Source: JBDTSW01 sp963758845 (GTDB taxonomy: Bacteria; Actinomycetota; Thermoleophilia; Solirubrobacterales; 70-9). Taken from it: a stretch of 64,000 nucleotides of DNA. How positions within the stretch are numbered: position 1 is the first letter of the stretch; each line of letters begins with the position of its first letter. The notes under the pieces are model-generated. The model was given only the letters and a program-made list of their open reading frames with translations. It did no database searches and was not told the origin of the DNA. The stretch lies in assembly GCA_963758845.1 (NCBI GenBank), contig CAVWWX010000001.1, positions 62,001-126,000 on the forward strand, in the 5' to 3' direction. Positions 8,346-16,356 of this stretch are shown here, one piece after another. The translations under genes were made by a program, and so were the position numbers.

Positions 8346-10151
8346 GCTCGAGTAAAGGCCCTCGACCTCGCCGGCGTACTTGTCGGCTACGACGTTTCGC
8401 TTGACCTTCATCGTGGGGGTCAGCTCGCCGCCCTCCTGCGAGAGGTCCTGCGGCAGGATATGGAACTTCTTCACCTGCTCGACCCGGGCGAACTTCTCGT
8501 TCACCTGGTCCAGGTGCGCCTGGATCGAGGCGTGGACCTTCTCGTTGGTGGCGAGCGCTGCCACGTCGTCGGGCAGGCCCTCCTCCTTCGCGTAGGCGGC
8601 CGCGGTCTCGGGGTCGAGCGTGACCAGCGCGACGAGGTAGGGCCGGCGGTCGCCGATCACGACGCACTGCGAGACCAGCGGATGCTGCTTGATCTCGGCC
8701 TCGAGGTTCGCCGGGGTGATGTTCTTGCCGCCCGCGGTGATGATGATGTCCTTCTTGCGGCCGGTGATCTTGATGAAGCCGTCCGGGTCGATCTCGCCGA
8801 CGTCTCCGGTGTGGAGCCACCCGTCCACGATCGTCTCGCGGGTCGCCTCCTCGTTCTTGTAGTAGCCCTGGAACACGTTCGGGCCCTTGACGAGGATCTC
8901 GCCGTCGTCGGCGATCTTGATCTCGACGCCCGGGAACGGCTTGCCGATCGTCCCGAACCTGAACTCCTCGGGGGTGGCGATGGTCGCCGCGGTGGAGGTC
9001 TCGGTCATGCCCCAGCCCTCGAGCACGAGGACGCCGGCCGCGTCGAAGAAGCGCAGGATGTCGGGGTTGATCGGCGCGGCGCCCGAGACCGCCTGTTCGA
9101 GCTTGCCGCCGAAGATCGCCCTGATCTTCGAGAGCACCTGCTTGTCGGCGAAGTCGTGCTGCGCCTTCAACAGGAAGCCGGGCTCCTTGCCCTGGCGCTC
9201 GAGCTCGCGGACCTTGGCGCCGGTCCTGATCGACCAGTCGAAGATCGCCTTCTTGAGGCCGCCGGCCTTCTCGGCGTTCGCGACGGCGGCGCCGTGGATC
9301 TTCTCGAAGATGCGCGGTACCGACGGGAAGTAGGTGGGCTTGACCTCGCTGAGGTTGGGGACGATCTTGAGCGGGTCCCGCTCCCAGTAGGCGAGCGTCG
9401 CCCCCAGCGCGAACGAGCCAAGCTGGATCAGCAGCGCGAACGAGTGGGCGAGCGGCAGGAACAGGTACGTCGTGCCGTCCGCGTCGATCGCGTTGACCGA
9501 GATCACCATGTCCAGCATCGAGCGGTAGTTGCCGTGCGAGATGACGCAGCCCTTCGGCGGGCCGGTGGTCCCGGATGTGTAGATGAAGGTGCAGATGTCG
9601 CTGGGCTGGACCGAGCTGTAACGCTCCTCCCACTCGGCGTCGCTGCGCCCGGCCCCGCGTGCTGCGAGGTCCTCGATGGAGATCGCGTCGTCGGCGGAGC
9701 CGGTCATCAGGACCACGTGCTGAAGGGCGGGGCACTGCGCGCGGATCGCGCGGATCTTCTCCAGCTGGGCCTCGTCCTCCACGATGACCGCCGTCGAGTC
9801 GGAGTTCTCCAGCACGTACTGGCACTCCTCGGGGCTGTTGGTCTGGTAGATCGGCACGACGGTTGCGCCAGCCGTCAGCGCGGCGAAGTCGAAGTAGGTC
9901 CACTCCGGCCGGGTGTTGGCCAGGATCGCGACCTTGTCGCCCTTGACGATCCCCAGGTCGATCAGGCCCAGCGCCAGGCCCTTGACGGTCTCGCCGACCT
10001 CGGCGTAGGTGCGCCCGACCCACGAGCCGGAGTCGTCCTTGAACAGGATGGCCCGCTGCTGGGCGTGGTCGCGTGCCGCCAGCGGCAGCAGATCGGCGAT
10101 GGTCTTCGACTTCACGCCGCTAGCCGCGGCAGGCGCAGTGGCAAGTTCCAT
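8343..10151 (-). CDS. Long-chain acyl-CoA synthetase (AMP-forming), FadD15-like
   Basis: Activates fatty acids to acyl-CoA through an acyl-adenylate. The 602-residue product has the AMP-binding P-loop TFIYTSGTTGPPKGC near residues 188-202, the GWGMTET motif near 380, the TGDVGEID motif near 445 and the hinge ITGRKKDIIITAGGKNI near 465-480. The domain order is that of the long-chain acyl-CoA synthetase/FadD15 group. Start ATG at 10151 on the minus strand. The gene ends within the hairpin shared with the patatin-like lipase gene. Confidence 0.95.
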   Translation of the reverse strand: MELATAPAAASGVKSKTIADLLPLAARDHAQQRAILFKDDSGSWVGRTYAEVGETVKGLALGLIDLGIVKGDKVAILANTRPEWTYFDFAALTAGATVVPIYQTNSPEECQYVLENSDSTAVIVEDEAQLEKIRAIRAQCPALQHVVLMTGSADDAISIEDLAARGAGRSDAEWEERYSSVQPSDICTFIYTSGTTGPPKGCVISHGNYRSMLDMVISVNAIDADGTTYLFLPLAHSFALLIQLGSFALGATLAYWERDPLKIVPNLSEVKPTYFPSVPRIFEKIHGAAVANAEKAGGLKKAIFDWSIRTGAKVRELERQGKEPGFLLKAQHDFADKQVLSKIRAIFGGKLEQAVSGAAPINPDILRFFDAAGVLVLEGWGMTETSTAATIATPEEFRFGTIGKPFPGVEIKIADDGEILVKGPNVFQGYYKNEEATRETIVDGWLHTGDVGEIDPDGFIKITGRKKDIIITAGGKNITPANLEAEIKQHPLVSQCVVIGDRRPYLVALVTLDPETAAAYAKEEGLPDDVAALATNEKVHASIQAHLDQVNEKFARVEQVKKFHILPQDLSQEGGELTPTMKVKRNVVADKYAGEVEGLYSS

Positions 10152-10205
10152 GCTCGGAAACTTACCGGCGGGAGGGCGCCGGCGTGAAGGGGGTGGCCTT
10201 GGCGG

Positions 10206-10388
10206 CTAGAGCGCTGCCTGCGGCTGCTTGCTTGTCTCGGTGAGCTGGCGGAGCGAGGTGACGAACAGGGTCTTGTCGATTCGCCCGTTGAAGATCGGCA
10301 CGCCCATCTCCATGCACTTGGAGATCACATCCCGCCGCTTCATGTTGACTTCGTCGGCGAGTTCGGTGGGCGTCAGGTGATTGGCCAC
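10206..10388 (-). CDS. 60-residue IF2_N-like helix-turn-helix protein
   Basis: A small protein whose whole length resembles the winged-helix N-terminal subdomain of translation initiation factor IF2: LTPTELADEVNMKRRDVISK followed by CMEMGVPIFNGRID (residues 5-38). Such stand-alone IF2_N/MerR-like domains usually bind nucleic acid, but no function is known to me. It starts at GTG 10388 with AAGGGAG 5-10 bases upstream, and has its own promoter-like sequence at 10422-10450. It does not continue into a GTPase domain. Confidence 0.65.
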   Translation of the reverse strand: MANHLTPTELADEVNMKRRDVISKCMEMGVPIFNGRIDKTLFVTSLRQLTETSKQPQAAL

Positions 10389-10421
10389 GTATCTCCCTTC
10401 CGGTGGGGTCGGTTGAAAGGG

Positions 10422-10450
10422 ATTTTTATCGCTCTTGACGGATGTGTCAA
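10422..10450 (-). promoter_or_regulatory. Sigma-70-like promoter for the IF2_N-like gene
   Basis: Read on the minus strand, TTGACA (10450-10445) is followed after 16 bases by TAAAAA (10428-10423), or after 17 by AAAAAT. The perfect -35 and AT-rich -10 stand out in this GC-rich region. It lies about 35 bases upstream of the GTG at 10388, so the mRNA would have a short leader carrying the ribosome-binding site. Confidence 0.65.
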
Positions 10451-10509
10451 CGCTTTCTGTCGCAATTTGCGGATGGGCGGGACCGCTCGGAGAACCCGAG
10501 AATCACCCG

Positions 10510-10556
10510 CGGCGGCCTACGGCCGCCGTACACGCTGCTTTCGGGGCTAAAGCCCC
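10510..10556. repeat. Two adjacent hairpins, REP-like intergenic element
   Basis: CGGCGGCC-TAC-GGCCGCCG (10510-10528) and GGGGC-TAAA-GCCCC (10543-10556) form two hairpins 14 bases apart in the intergenic region between the divergent genes at 10388 and 10575. The second is close to an intrinsic terminator stem but without a T-run. Two unrelated short palindromes in tandem are typical of dispersed intergenic repeats; no second copy is seen in this window. Confidence 0.5.
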
Positions 10557-10574
10557 TCATGCGAATATCTGGCA

Positions 10575-10814
10575 ATGGCCGATCCCGAGACCACCTTCCT
10601 CGAGTCCCTGATGGAGACCGAGCTCTATTCCATCGGGGCCTACTTCTGCGACGAGCACCCGGATCTGGTCGACGAGCTGGTCGACCGCGCCGAGGAGATC
10701 GAGCGCAGCGGCCTCGAGACCTGGGCGGCCGGCGCCGGAGGCTCGCTGGAGGAGGCGTTCGAGACCCTCCTGACGGGGCTCGCCGTGCGCTACTACAAGG
10801 CGGTCGCGGGTTGA
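10575..10814 (+). CDS. Small hypothetical protein
   Basis: 79 residues, strongly acidic and predicted mostly helical (ETTFLESLMETELYSIGAYF; HPDLVDELVDRAEEIERSG). I do not recognise a family. Its TGA overlaps the TTG start of the next gene as TTGA, so the two are translationally coupled. Coding bias (third-position G/C) fits a real gene. Confidence 0.6.
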   Translation: MADPETTFLESLMETELYSIGAYFCDEHPDLVDELVDRAEEIERSGLETWAAGAGGSLEEAFETLLTGLAVRYYKAVAG

Positions 10815-11518
10815 GGTCGCGCTCGCCGTGGCTGCCCCGCGCGCTGCTGGGGATCGGCGTCCTTGCCGTGATCGCGACCGTGGTCTCGATCGCGGTCGGC
10901 GACGGTGGGCCCGACGCGCCCGCGACCGAGGGCTTCAGCGAGACCCAGAAGCTCTTCGGCGGCCAGACCCAGGACGGGGCCATCCTGGGCTCGACCGACG
11001 CGCCCGTCCTGGTCAAGGTCTTCAACGACGTCCGCTGCGTGCCGTGCGCCAGCTACCAGACCGAGGAGGTCGACCCGGTGATCGAGCGCTATGCCCGCAG
11101 CGAGGAGGCGCAGTTCGAGTTCAGCCACTTCTCGCTTGGCCCCGAGCCGACCAGCCTGGCGGCCGTTGCCGCGACTGCGGCCGGCGAGCAGGGCCGCCAG
11201 TGGCAGTACATCGACCTCCTGATGCGCAACATCGAGTCCGCGCGCGGGGACACCGACGAGGACTTCCTCACCGACGTCGCCCGCGCGGTCCCCGAACTCG
11301 AGCTGGAGGTCTGGCAGGAGGACCGGCTGGCGCCCGAGGCGCTCGAGACCGTGGAGGCGGACGCCGACGAGGCGGTGGACCTGAAGCTCTCGGCCGACCC
11401 GGCGGTGATCGTGACCGGGCCCGGAGGAGAGGAGCGCCTGGAGGGAGCGCCGACCAGCGAGGAGATCGAGGCGGCGGTCGAGGCGGTCGTCCTAGGCCGG
11501 GTCGCCCAGGCCCAGTGA
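10811..11518 (+). CDS. DsbA-like thiol-disulfide oxidoreductase, membrane-anchored
   Basis: From TTG 10811 the product is 235 residues: a short basic N-terminus, a single membrane segment (ALLGIGVLAVIATVVSIAVG, residues 11-30), then a thioredoxin-fold domain with the active-site CVPC near residue 77 in NDVRCVPCASYQ. The C-terminus contains the long helical insertion typical of DsbA/DSBA-like domains. It should sit outside the membrane and oxidise or isomerise secreted proteins. Frame remains open upstream to 10442, but that stretch is the hairpin region and is not coding. It converges on the DedA gene with a 27-base overlap. Confidence 0.82.
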   Translation: MRSRSPWLPRALLGIGVLAVIATVVSIAVGDGGPDAPATEGFSETQKLFGGQTQDGAILGSTDAPVLVKVFNDVRCVPCASYQTEEVDPVIERYARSEEAQFEFSHFSLGPEPTSLAAVAATAAGEQGRQWQYIDLLMRNIESARGDTDEDFLTDVARAVPELELEVWQEDRLAPEALETVEADADEAVDLKLSADPAVIVTGPGGEERLEGAPTSEEIEAAVEAVVLGRVAQAQ

Positions 11519-12214
11519 CCGTGCCAGGCGGCGGGTCAGGAGCAGCAGGCCGATGACGATCGCGACTCCCACCCAGAGCAGCGGGTCGTCGAGTGAGAGC
11601 GACTCCAGGCGGCTGCCGAGGTAGGCGAAGACGGCGGTCAGGGGGAGGTAGCCCACGCCGCTGGTCCACATGAACTTGCCCAATGGAACCCGCGCCGACC
11701 CGGCCGCGTAGGAGAACAGGCTGAACGGCACGATCGGCACCAGGCGCATGCCCAGCAGCAGGGTGGTTCCCCCGCGCGAGACCATCCGCTCATAGGAGTC
11801 CAGGCGCTCGCGTCCCAGGTAGCGCCACAGCAGCGGGCGCGCCGCGTTGCGGCCGATCCAGTAGGCGACGATCGCGTTCAGCATCCAGCCGGCCATCAGC
11901 AGGGGGAGCGCCACCCAGAAGCCGTAGACGTAGCCCGCGGCCGCGTTCAGGATCTCGGTCGGATACCAGACGACCGTGTGCACCAGCGCCAGCGCCAGCA
12001 CGATGAGCGCGCCGCCCACCCCCAGCCCGCGCAGATCCTCGCGAAGCGACTCGGTGTCGCCGCGCACCGCGTCGGCGAAGCCCGTGCGCAGCGGCTCGAT
12101 CGCCAGCACCACAGCGGCCAGCACCAGGACGCCCGCGATCGTGATCGCGATGGCGAGGCGGGGGGAGCCCCCGGGCGTCTCGTCCGTGCTTGCGCCGGCG
12201 TCGCGGTGGGCCAC
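11492..12214 (-). CDS. DedA/TVP38-type membrane protein
   Basis: 240 residues from GTG 12214. After a hydrophilic start it has a membrane helix (residues 18-40), then the SNARE-associated Golgi/VTT domain: ATYVYGF-like AAGYVYGFWVALPLL, AYWIGRNAARP, and the family signature GGTTLLLGMRLVPIVPFSLFSYAAG in split form near residues 145-170, followed by a C-terminal helix. This family helps move lipids or ions across the membrane; the substrate is unknown. The frame is open further upstream through the tRNA gene, which is not credible coding sequence. Confidence 0.88.
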   Translation of the reverse strand: MAHRDAGASTDETPGGSPRLAIAITIAGVLVLAAVVLAIEPLRTGFADAVRGDTESLREDLRGLGVGGALIVLALALVHTVVWYPTEILNAAAGYVYGFWVALPLLMAGWMLNAIVAYWIGRNAARPLLWRYLGRERLDSYERMVSRGGTTLLLGMRLVPIVPFSLFSYAAGSARVPLGKFMWTSGVGYLPLTAVFAYLGSRLESLSLDDPLLWVGVAIVIGLLLLTRRLARSLGLGDPA

Positions 12215-12275
12215 CCTTCGAGTATGGCGGCCGGTCGCGGCAGCCCGGGCCGCGGCCCCTAATATGAGGCGCCTT

Positions 12276-12349
12276 CGGGGCGTGGCGCAGCCTGGTAGCG
12301 CGCACCGTTCGGGTCGGTGAGGTCCCCGGTTCAAATCCGGGCGCCCCGA
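12276..12349 (+). tRNA. tRNA-Pro (anticodon CGG)
   Basis: All four arms fold: acceptor CGGGGCG/CGCCCCG (12276-12282 with 12342-12348), discriminator A at 12349, D stem GCGC/GCGC, anticodon stem CACCG/CGGTG with loop TTCGGGT giving anticodon CGG, and T arm CCCGG-TTCAAAT-CCGGG. It reads CCG, a common proline codon here. The CCA end is not encoded. Confidence 0.95.
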
Positions 12350-12352
12350 TTG

Positions 12353-12514
12353 ATGAATGACGACGACAAGGTCCCACAGGACGACGAGCGTGGCGCCAAG
12401 CCGCCCGCCGACGACGGCGAGGAGGGCTCACACGGTCCCCTCGGCAACCCGGCGAGTGACGAGGAGGCCCTGAGCCACGGCCAGCAGGAAAGCGACGAGG
12501 ACTCGGACGACTGA
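12353..12514 (+). CDS. Small acidic hypothetical protein
   Basis: 53 residues, about a third Asp or Glu, beginning MNDDDKVPQDDERGAKPP and ending QESDEDSDD. It has no recognisable domain and is probably disordered. The ATG lies four bases after the tRNA and there is no ribosome-binding site, so it may be a processed leaderless message or not a gene at all. It ends 9 bases before rpiA. Confidence 0.4.
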   Translation: MNDDDKVPQDDERGAKPPADDGEEGSHGPLGNPASDEEALSHGQQESDEDSDD

Positions 12515-12523
12515 GCCGCGCCT

Positions 12524-13186
12524 GTGAGCCCGCCGTCCTCCACTCCCAAGACGGCTGAAGCCGAGAAGGAGATCGCCGCCGCGGCCGCGGCGCTGCTGGT
12601 CGAGGACGGTATGACCGTCGGGCTTGGCACCGGCTCGACGGTCGCCCACCTGCTGCCCACGCTGGCGGCGCGCGATCTCGCGATCCGCTGCGTGGCTACC
12701 TCGCCGGCGACCGAGGACGCGGCGCGCGCCCTGGGGATCGAGGTCGAGCCGTTCGCCGAGCTCGATCGCCTGGACCTGGCGATCGATGGCGCCGATCAGA
12801 TCGACCCGGCCGCCTGGCTCGTCAAGGGAGGCGGCGGCGCCCACACCCGGGAGAAGATCGTCGCCGCGGCGGCCGAGCGGTTCGTCGTCATCGCCGACGC
12901 GAGCAAGCCCGTCGAGCGGATCCACGCGCCCATCCCGCTCGAGCTCTCGCCCTTCGGGCTGAAGGCGACCCTGCGCGAGCTGGGCCTGGTTCGCCTGCGC
13001 GACGCTCCACCGAGCCCCGACGGCGGCTTGATCGCCGACTACGACGGCGAGGTGGGCGACCCCGCCGCCCTCGCCGGCCGGCTCGACGCGGTTCCGGGCG
13101 TGGTCGCCCACGGCCTGTTCCCGCCCGAGCTGGTGAGCGACGTACTGATCGGCCGGGGCCAGACGGTCGAGCGCCGCGAGCCCTAA
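12524..13186 (+). CDS. rpiA: Ribose-5-phosphate isomerase A
   Basis: Interconverts ribose 5-phosphate and ribulose 5-phosphate in the pentose phosphate pathway. The 220-residue product (GTG start) has GLGTGSTVAHLL near residues 33-44, IDGADQIDP near 87-95 with the catalytic Asp, and KGGGGAHTREKIVA near 102-115 (family KGGGxAxxxEKI). Length matches RpiA. Its stop overlaps the stop of the converging pgl gene, and all neighbours to 21 kb are in the same pathway. Confidence 0.96.
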   Translation: MSPPSSTPKTAEAEKEIAAAAAALLVEDGMTVGLGTGSTVAHLLPTLAARDLAIRCVATSPATEDAARALGIEVEPFAELDRLDLAIDGADQIDPAAWLVKGGGGAHTREKIVAAAAERFVVIADASKPVERIHAPIPLELSPFGLKATLRELGLVRLRDAPPSPDGGLIADYDGEVGDPAALAGRLDAVPGVVAHGLFPPELVSDVLIGRGQTVERREP

Positions 13187-13833
13187 CCCGGGTCGGCCGC
13201 CGGGTCGGCCAGGACGACGGCACCGGGAGCCTTCACCCGGCCGGCCGGAATCGAGCGATCTCCCTCCAGGAGCCGGCCGAGCGCGTCGCGCTTGTCGGCC
13301 CCCGTGATGAGCCAGAAGACCTGGCCCGCCGCGGCGAGGGCGGGGAACGTGAGCGTCATCCGGCGGCGCCCCTGATACTCGCCGCCGGTCACGGCGACCG
13401 CGCGGTCGTCGACCTCCAGCACGGGGTCACCGGGGACCAGCGACGCGGTGTGGCCGTCGGGTCCCAGGCCCAGGTGGACGAGGTCGATGGCCGCGGGCAG
13501 CGCCGCGGCGTAGCGGGCGGCCGCGGCCTGGGGATCGTCGTCGGTCACCGGCATCGGGTGCAGCCGCTCGAGCGCCGCGGCGGGAAGGCTCTCGCGCAGG
13601 TGGGTGAGGTTGCGCTCGTCGTCGCCGTCGGGGGCGATTCGCTCGTCCACCTGGAAGATCTCGACGGACTCCCAGGAGACCTCCTCGCCGGCCAGGCGCC
13701 GGCACATCAGCCATGGGTTGTGGCCGCCGGAGAGCGCCAGGGTGAAGCCGCCGCGGTCAGCGATCGCCCGGCGGGCGGCGGCGGCGATCAGGCCCGCGCC
13801 CCTGGACGCCAGGGGCTCGGCGCCGTCGATCAC
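13183..13833 (-). CDS. pgl: 6-phosphogluconolactonase
   Basis: Hydrolyses 6-phosphogluconolactone, the product of Zwf. 216 residues with LALSGGHNPWLM (phosphate-binding SGG, family SGGxTP), FQVDERIAPDGDDERN (family DER...S.N), the GLGPDGHTASLVPG motif near residue 128, and the late TLTFPAL segment. The start is GTG 13833, 8 bases downstream of the gnd stop, so gnd and pgl form an operon on the minus strand. The N-terminus is slightly short and an upstream start is possible. Confidence 0.93.
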   Translation of the reverse strand: MIDGAEPLASRGAGLIAAAARRAIADRGGFTLALSGGHNPWLMCRRLAGEEVSWESVEIFQVDERIAPDGDDERNLTHLRESLPAAALERLHPMPVTDDDPQAAAARYAAALPAAIDLVHLGLGPDGHTASLVPGDPVLEVDDRAVAVTGGEYQGRRRMTLTFPALAAAGQVFWLITGADKRDALGRLLEGDRSIPAGRVKAPGAVVLADPAADPG

Positions 13834-13841
13834 CTCCAGGT

Positions 13842-14867
13842 TCAGGTGGGCTTCTCCTCGTGGCCGCCGAACTGCTTGCGCATCGCCGACAGCACCTTGT
13901 CGGCGAAGTCGTCGTTGCCACGCGACGCGAAACGCTCGTAGACCGCGGTGGTCAGCACCGGCGCCGGCACGCCCTCCTCGATCGCCGCGATCGAGGTCCA
14001 GCGGCCCTCACCCGAGTCCGACACCCGTCCGGCGTAGCCGGCAAGGTCCGCGGACTCCGCCAGCGCCGTGGCGGTGAGGTCGAGCAGCCAGGAGCCGACG
14101 ACGCTCCCGCGCCGCCAGACCTCGGCCACCTGGGGAACGTCGATCTCGTAGCTGTAGTACTCGGGGTTGTCCAGGGGTGCCGTCTCGGCGTCGGCGTCGC
14201 GCTTGACGGTCCCCGCGTCGGCGTTCTTGAGGATGTTGAGGCCCTCGGCGTAGGCGGCCATGATCCCGTACTCGATCCCGTTGTGGACCATCTTCACGAA
14301 GTGGCCCGCCCCCGGCGGCCCGCAGTGGAGGTAGCCGTTCTCGGCCGGCGTCGCCTCGCCCTCACGCCCCGGCGTGCGCTCGGCCGACTCGACCCCCGGG
14401 GCGAGGGTGGCGAATACGGGATCCAGCCTTCGCACGGCCTCGTCCGGGCCGCCGATCATCAGGCAGTAGCCCCGTTCCAGCCCGAACACGCCTCCCGAGG
14501 TGCCGCAGTCGATGTAGTCGATGCCCCGCTCGCCAAGCTGGGCCGAGCGCCGGATGTCGTCGCGGTAGTAGGAGTTGCCGCCGTCGATGACCGCGTCGCC
14601 GGGCTCGAGCTCGGCGGCGACCGCGTGGACGGTGGCCTCGGTGACGTCGCCGGCCGGGACCATGATCCAGACCGCGCGCGGTGCCGACAGCTTCCCGGCC
14701 AGCTCCGCCAGCGAGGTGGCGACCTCGGCGCCGTCGGCGGCGAGCGTCTGGGCCGCGGCGGGGTCCACGTCGAAGACCACGCACCGGTGCCCGTCACGCA
14801 TCAGGCGGCGGGCGATGTTGGCCCCCATCCTGCCGAGGCCGACGATGCCAAGCTCCGAGTTGCTCAC
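13842..14867 (-). CDS. gnd: 6-phosphogluconate dehydrogenase (decarboxylating), GntZ-type
   Basis: Oxidises 6-phosphogluconate to ribulose 5-phosphate with CO2 release. From GTG 14867 the product is 341 residues, the short NAD-preferring class rather than the 470-residue NADP class. Visible: the Rossmann motif IVGLGRMGANIARRL at residues 7-21, the substrate motif DCGTSGGVFGLERG near 122-135, and HFVKMVHNGIEYG with the catalytic Lys near 185-197. A GGAGAGGC ribosome-binding site supports the start; the frame stays open upstream into zwf. Divergent from zwf, operon with pgl. Confidence 0.94.
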   Translation of the reverse strand: MSNSELGIVGLGRMGANIARRLMRDGHRCVVFDVDPAAAQTLAADGAEVATSLAELAGKLSAPRAVWIMVPAGDVTEATVHAVAAELEPGDAVIDGGNSYYRDDIRRSAQLGERGIDYIDCGTSGGVFGLERGYCLMIGGPDEAVRRLDPVFATLAPGVESAERTPGREGEATPAENGYLHCGPPGAGHFVKMVHNGIEYGIMAAYAEGLNILKNADAGTVKRDADAETAPLDNPEYYSYEIDVPQVAEVWRRGSVVGSWLLDLTATALAESADLAGYAGRVSDSGEGRWTSIAAIEEGVPAPVLTTAVYERFASRGNDDFADKVLSAMRKQFGGHEEKPT

Positions 14868-14937
14868 GCCTCTCCTTCCGATTGCTGGCTGGGGCGCTGG
14901 CCATCGTAAGCCAGCGGGTAGGGTGCGCCGAGCTGAG
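14868..14937. promoter_or_regulatory. Divergent gnd/zwf intergenic control region
   Basis: These 70 bases separate the oxidative-branch genes gnd (minus) and zwf (plus) and must hold both promoters. On the plus strand, GTAGGGT around 14918-14924 is a weak -10 candidate; a short palindrome CTGGC...GCCAG is also present near 14886-14915. No clear operator can be assigned. Confidence 0.4.
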
Positions 14938-16356
14938 ATGGAGGTTTCGAGCCTGCCCACAGCCGGCACCGCACAGCTCCGCGAGCAGGCGGACGCGCTG
15001 GTCATCTTCGGGATCAGCGGCGATCTGGCCCGCAAGATGACCTTCAAGGCGCTCTACCGCCTGGAGGCTCGCGGACGCCTTCACTGCCCGATCATCGGCG
15101 TCGCGATCGACGACTGGGACGACGAGAAGCTTCGCGACCATGCCCGCGAGGCGATCTCGGTCGGACTCGAGCATCCCGACGAGCAGGTGCTCGCCAGCCT
15201 GGGCGACCGGCTGAGCTACGTCGCGGGCGACTACGCCGACCCGGACACGTTCGCCCGTGTGAGGAAGGCGCTCGCCGGGGCCCGCCACCCGCTGTTCTAC
15301 CTCGAGGTCCCACCGTCGCTGTTCGCGCCGGTGGTCCGGAGCCTGTCCGACGCCGGCCTAACCCGCGACGCCCGGGTGATGGTCGAGAAGCCGTTCGGGC
15401 ACGACCTCGCCTCGGCCCAGGAGCTGAACCGCCAGCTCCGCGAGGTCCTCGCCGAGCAGCAGATCCTCCGCATCGATCACTTCCTGGGTAAGGAGCCGGT
15501 GATGGACATCGTCTTCCTGCGCTTCGCCAACAGCCTCCTGGAGCCGGTCTGGAACCGCCACTTCGTCTCGCACGTCCAGATCACGATGGCCGAGGACTTC
15601 GGCGTCGAAGGCCGGGGGCGCTTCTTCGATCCGGTCGGCTCGCTTCGCGACGTGGTCCAGAACCACCTGCTCCAGCTCGTCTCGCTGGTCGCGATGGAGC
15701 CCCCGGCCGGCAACCAGGTGGACTCGGTCCGCGCCAAGAAGATGGAGCTCTTCACGGCGATGCGGCCCGCCGACCCGAAGCGATACGTGCGGGGGCAGTA
15801 CGAGGGCTACCGCGAGGTGGACGGGGTCGCGCCCGACTCGACCACCGAGACCTATGCGGCGCTCGAGCTGGAGATCGACAACTGGCGCTGGTCGGGGGTC
15901 CCGTTCTTCGTCCGGGCCGGGAAGTCCCTGCCGCTGCGGGCGACCGAGGTGAACGTGGTCTTCAAGCGCCCGCCGCGACTGGGCGTGGGCCCGGACACCC
16001 GGGCCGAGCCGAACCAGCTGGTGATCCGGATCGATCCGAAGCCCGGGGCCCGGATTCGCTTCGTGGTCAAGAAGGCCGGCGAGGTGGAGTTCGATCCCGC
16101 CGACCTGGAGGTGCTGTTCGAGAAGGTCCCCGGCTCGGACCCGCAGCCCTACGAGCGCCTGCTCGACGACGCGATCCGGGGTGACCACCAGCTCTTCACC
16201 CGCGAGGAGGCGATCGAGCAGACGTGGCGGGTGGTCCAGCCTCTGCTGGACGACCCCGGGCCGGTGGACAGCTACGCGCCCGGCTCCTGGGGCCCCCAGC
16301 GCTCCCACGAACTCACGCGCGGCATCTGCGAGTGGTATGAGCCGTGGCTGCCATGA
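14938..16356 (+). CDS. zwf: Glucose-6-phosphate 1-dehydrogenase
   Basis: First step of the oxidative pentose phosphate pathway, yielding NAD(P)H. The 473-residue product has the nucleotide-binding FGISGDLARKMTFKALY near residues 21-37, EKPFGHDL near 147-154, the active-site motif RIDHFLGKEPV near 178-188 with the catalytic His region, and FDPVGSLRDVVQNHLLQ. ATG at 14938 is chosen since upstream sequence is the gnd control region. Its TGA overlaps the tkt ATG as ATGA. It heads the operon zwf-tkt-tal-pgi. Confidence 0.96.
   Translation: MEVSSLPTAGTAQLREQADALVIFGISGDLARKMTFKALYRLEARGRLHCPIIGVAIDDWDDEKLRDHAREAISVGLEHPDEQVLASLGDRLSYVAGDYADPDTFARVRKALAGARHPLFYLEVPPSLFAPVVRSLSDAGLTRDARVMVEKPFGHDLASAQELNRQLREVLAEQQILRIDHFLGKEPVMDIVFLRFANSLLEPVWNRHFVSHVQITMAEDFGVEGRGRFFDPVGSLRDVVQNHLLQLVSLVAMEPPAGNQVDSVRAKKMELFTAMRPADPKRYVRGQYEGYREVDGVAPDSTTETYAALELEIDNWRWSGVPFFVRAGKSLPLRATEVNVVFKRPPRLGVGPDTRAEPNQLVIRIDPKPGARIRFVVKKAGEVEFDPADLEVLFEKVPGSDPQPYERLLDDAIRGDHQLFTREEAIEQTWRVVQPLLDDPGPVDSYAPGSWGPQRSHELTRGICEWYEPWLP

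Noticed and set aside
8107..10023. Long open frame on the minus strand in another frame of the acyl-CoA synthetase
   Set aside because: Arg/Gly-rich shadow of a high-GC gene; no family motifs, and the main frame has all AMP-binding motifs.
10442..10810. N-terminal extension of the DsbA-like protein
   Set aside because: Runs through the hairpin region and overlaps another gene in a different frame; TTG 10811 gives a proper membrane anchor.
12215..12334. N-terminal extension of the DedA-type protein through the tRNA region
   Set aside because: Would require coding across a well-folded tRNA gene; GTG 12214 gives a sensible start.
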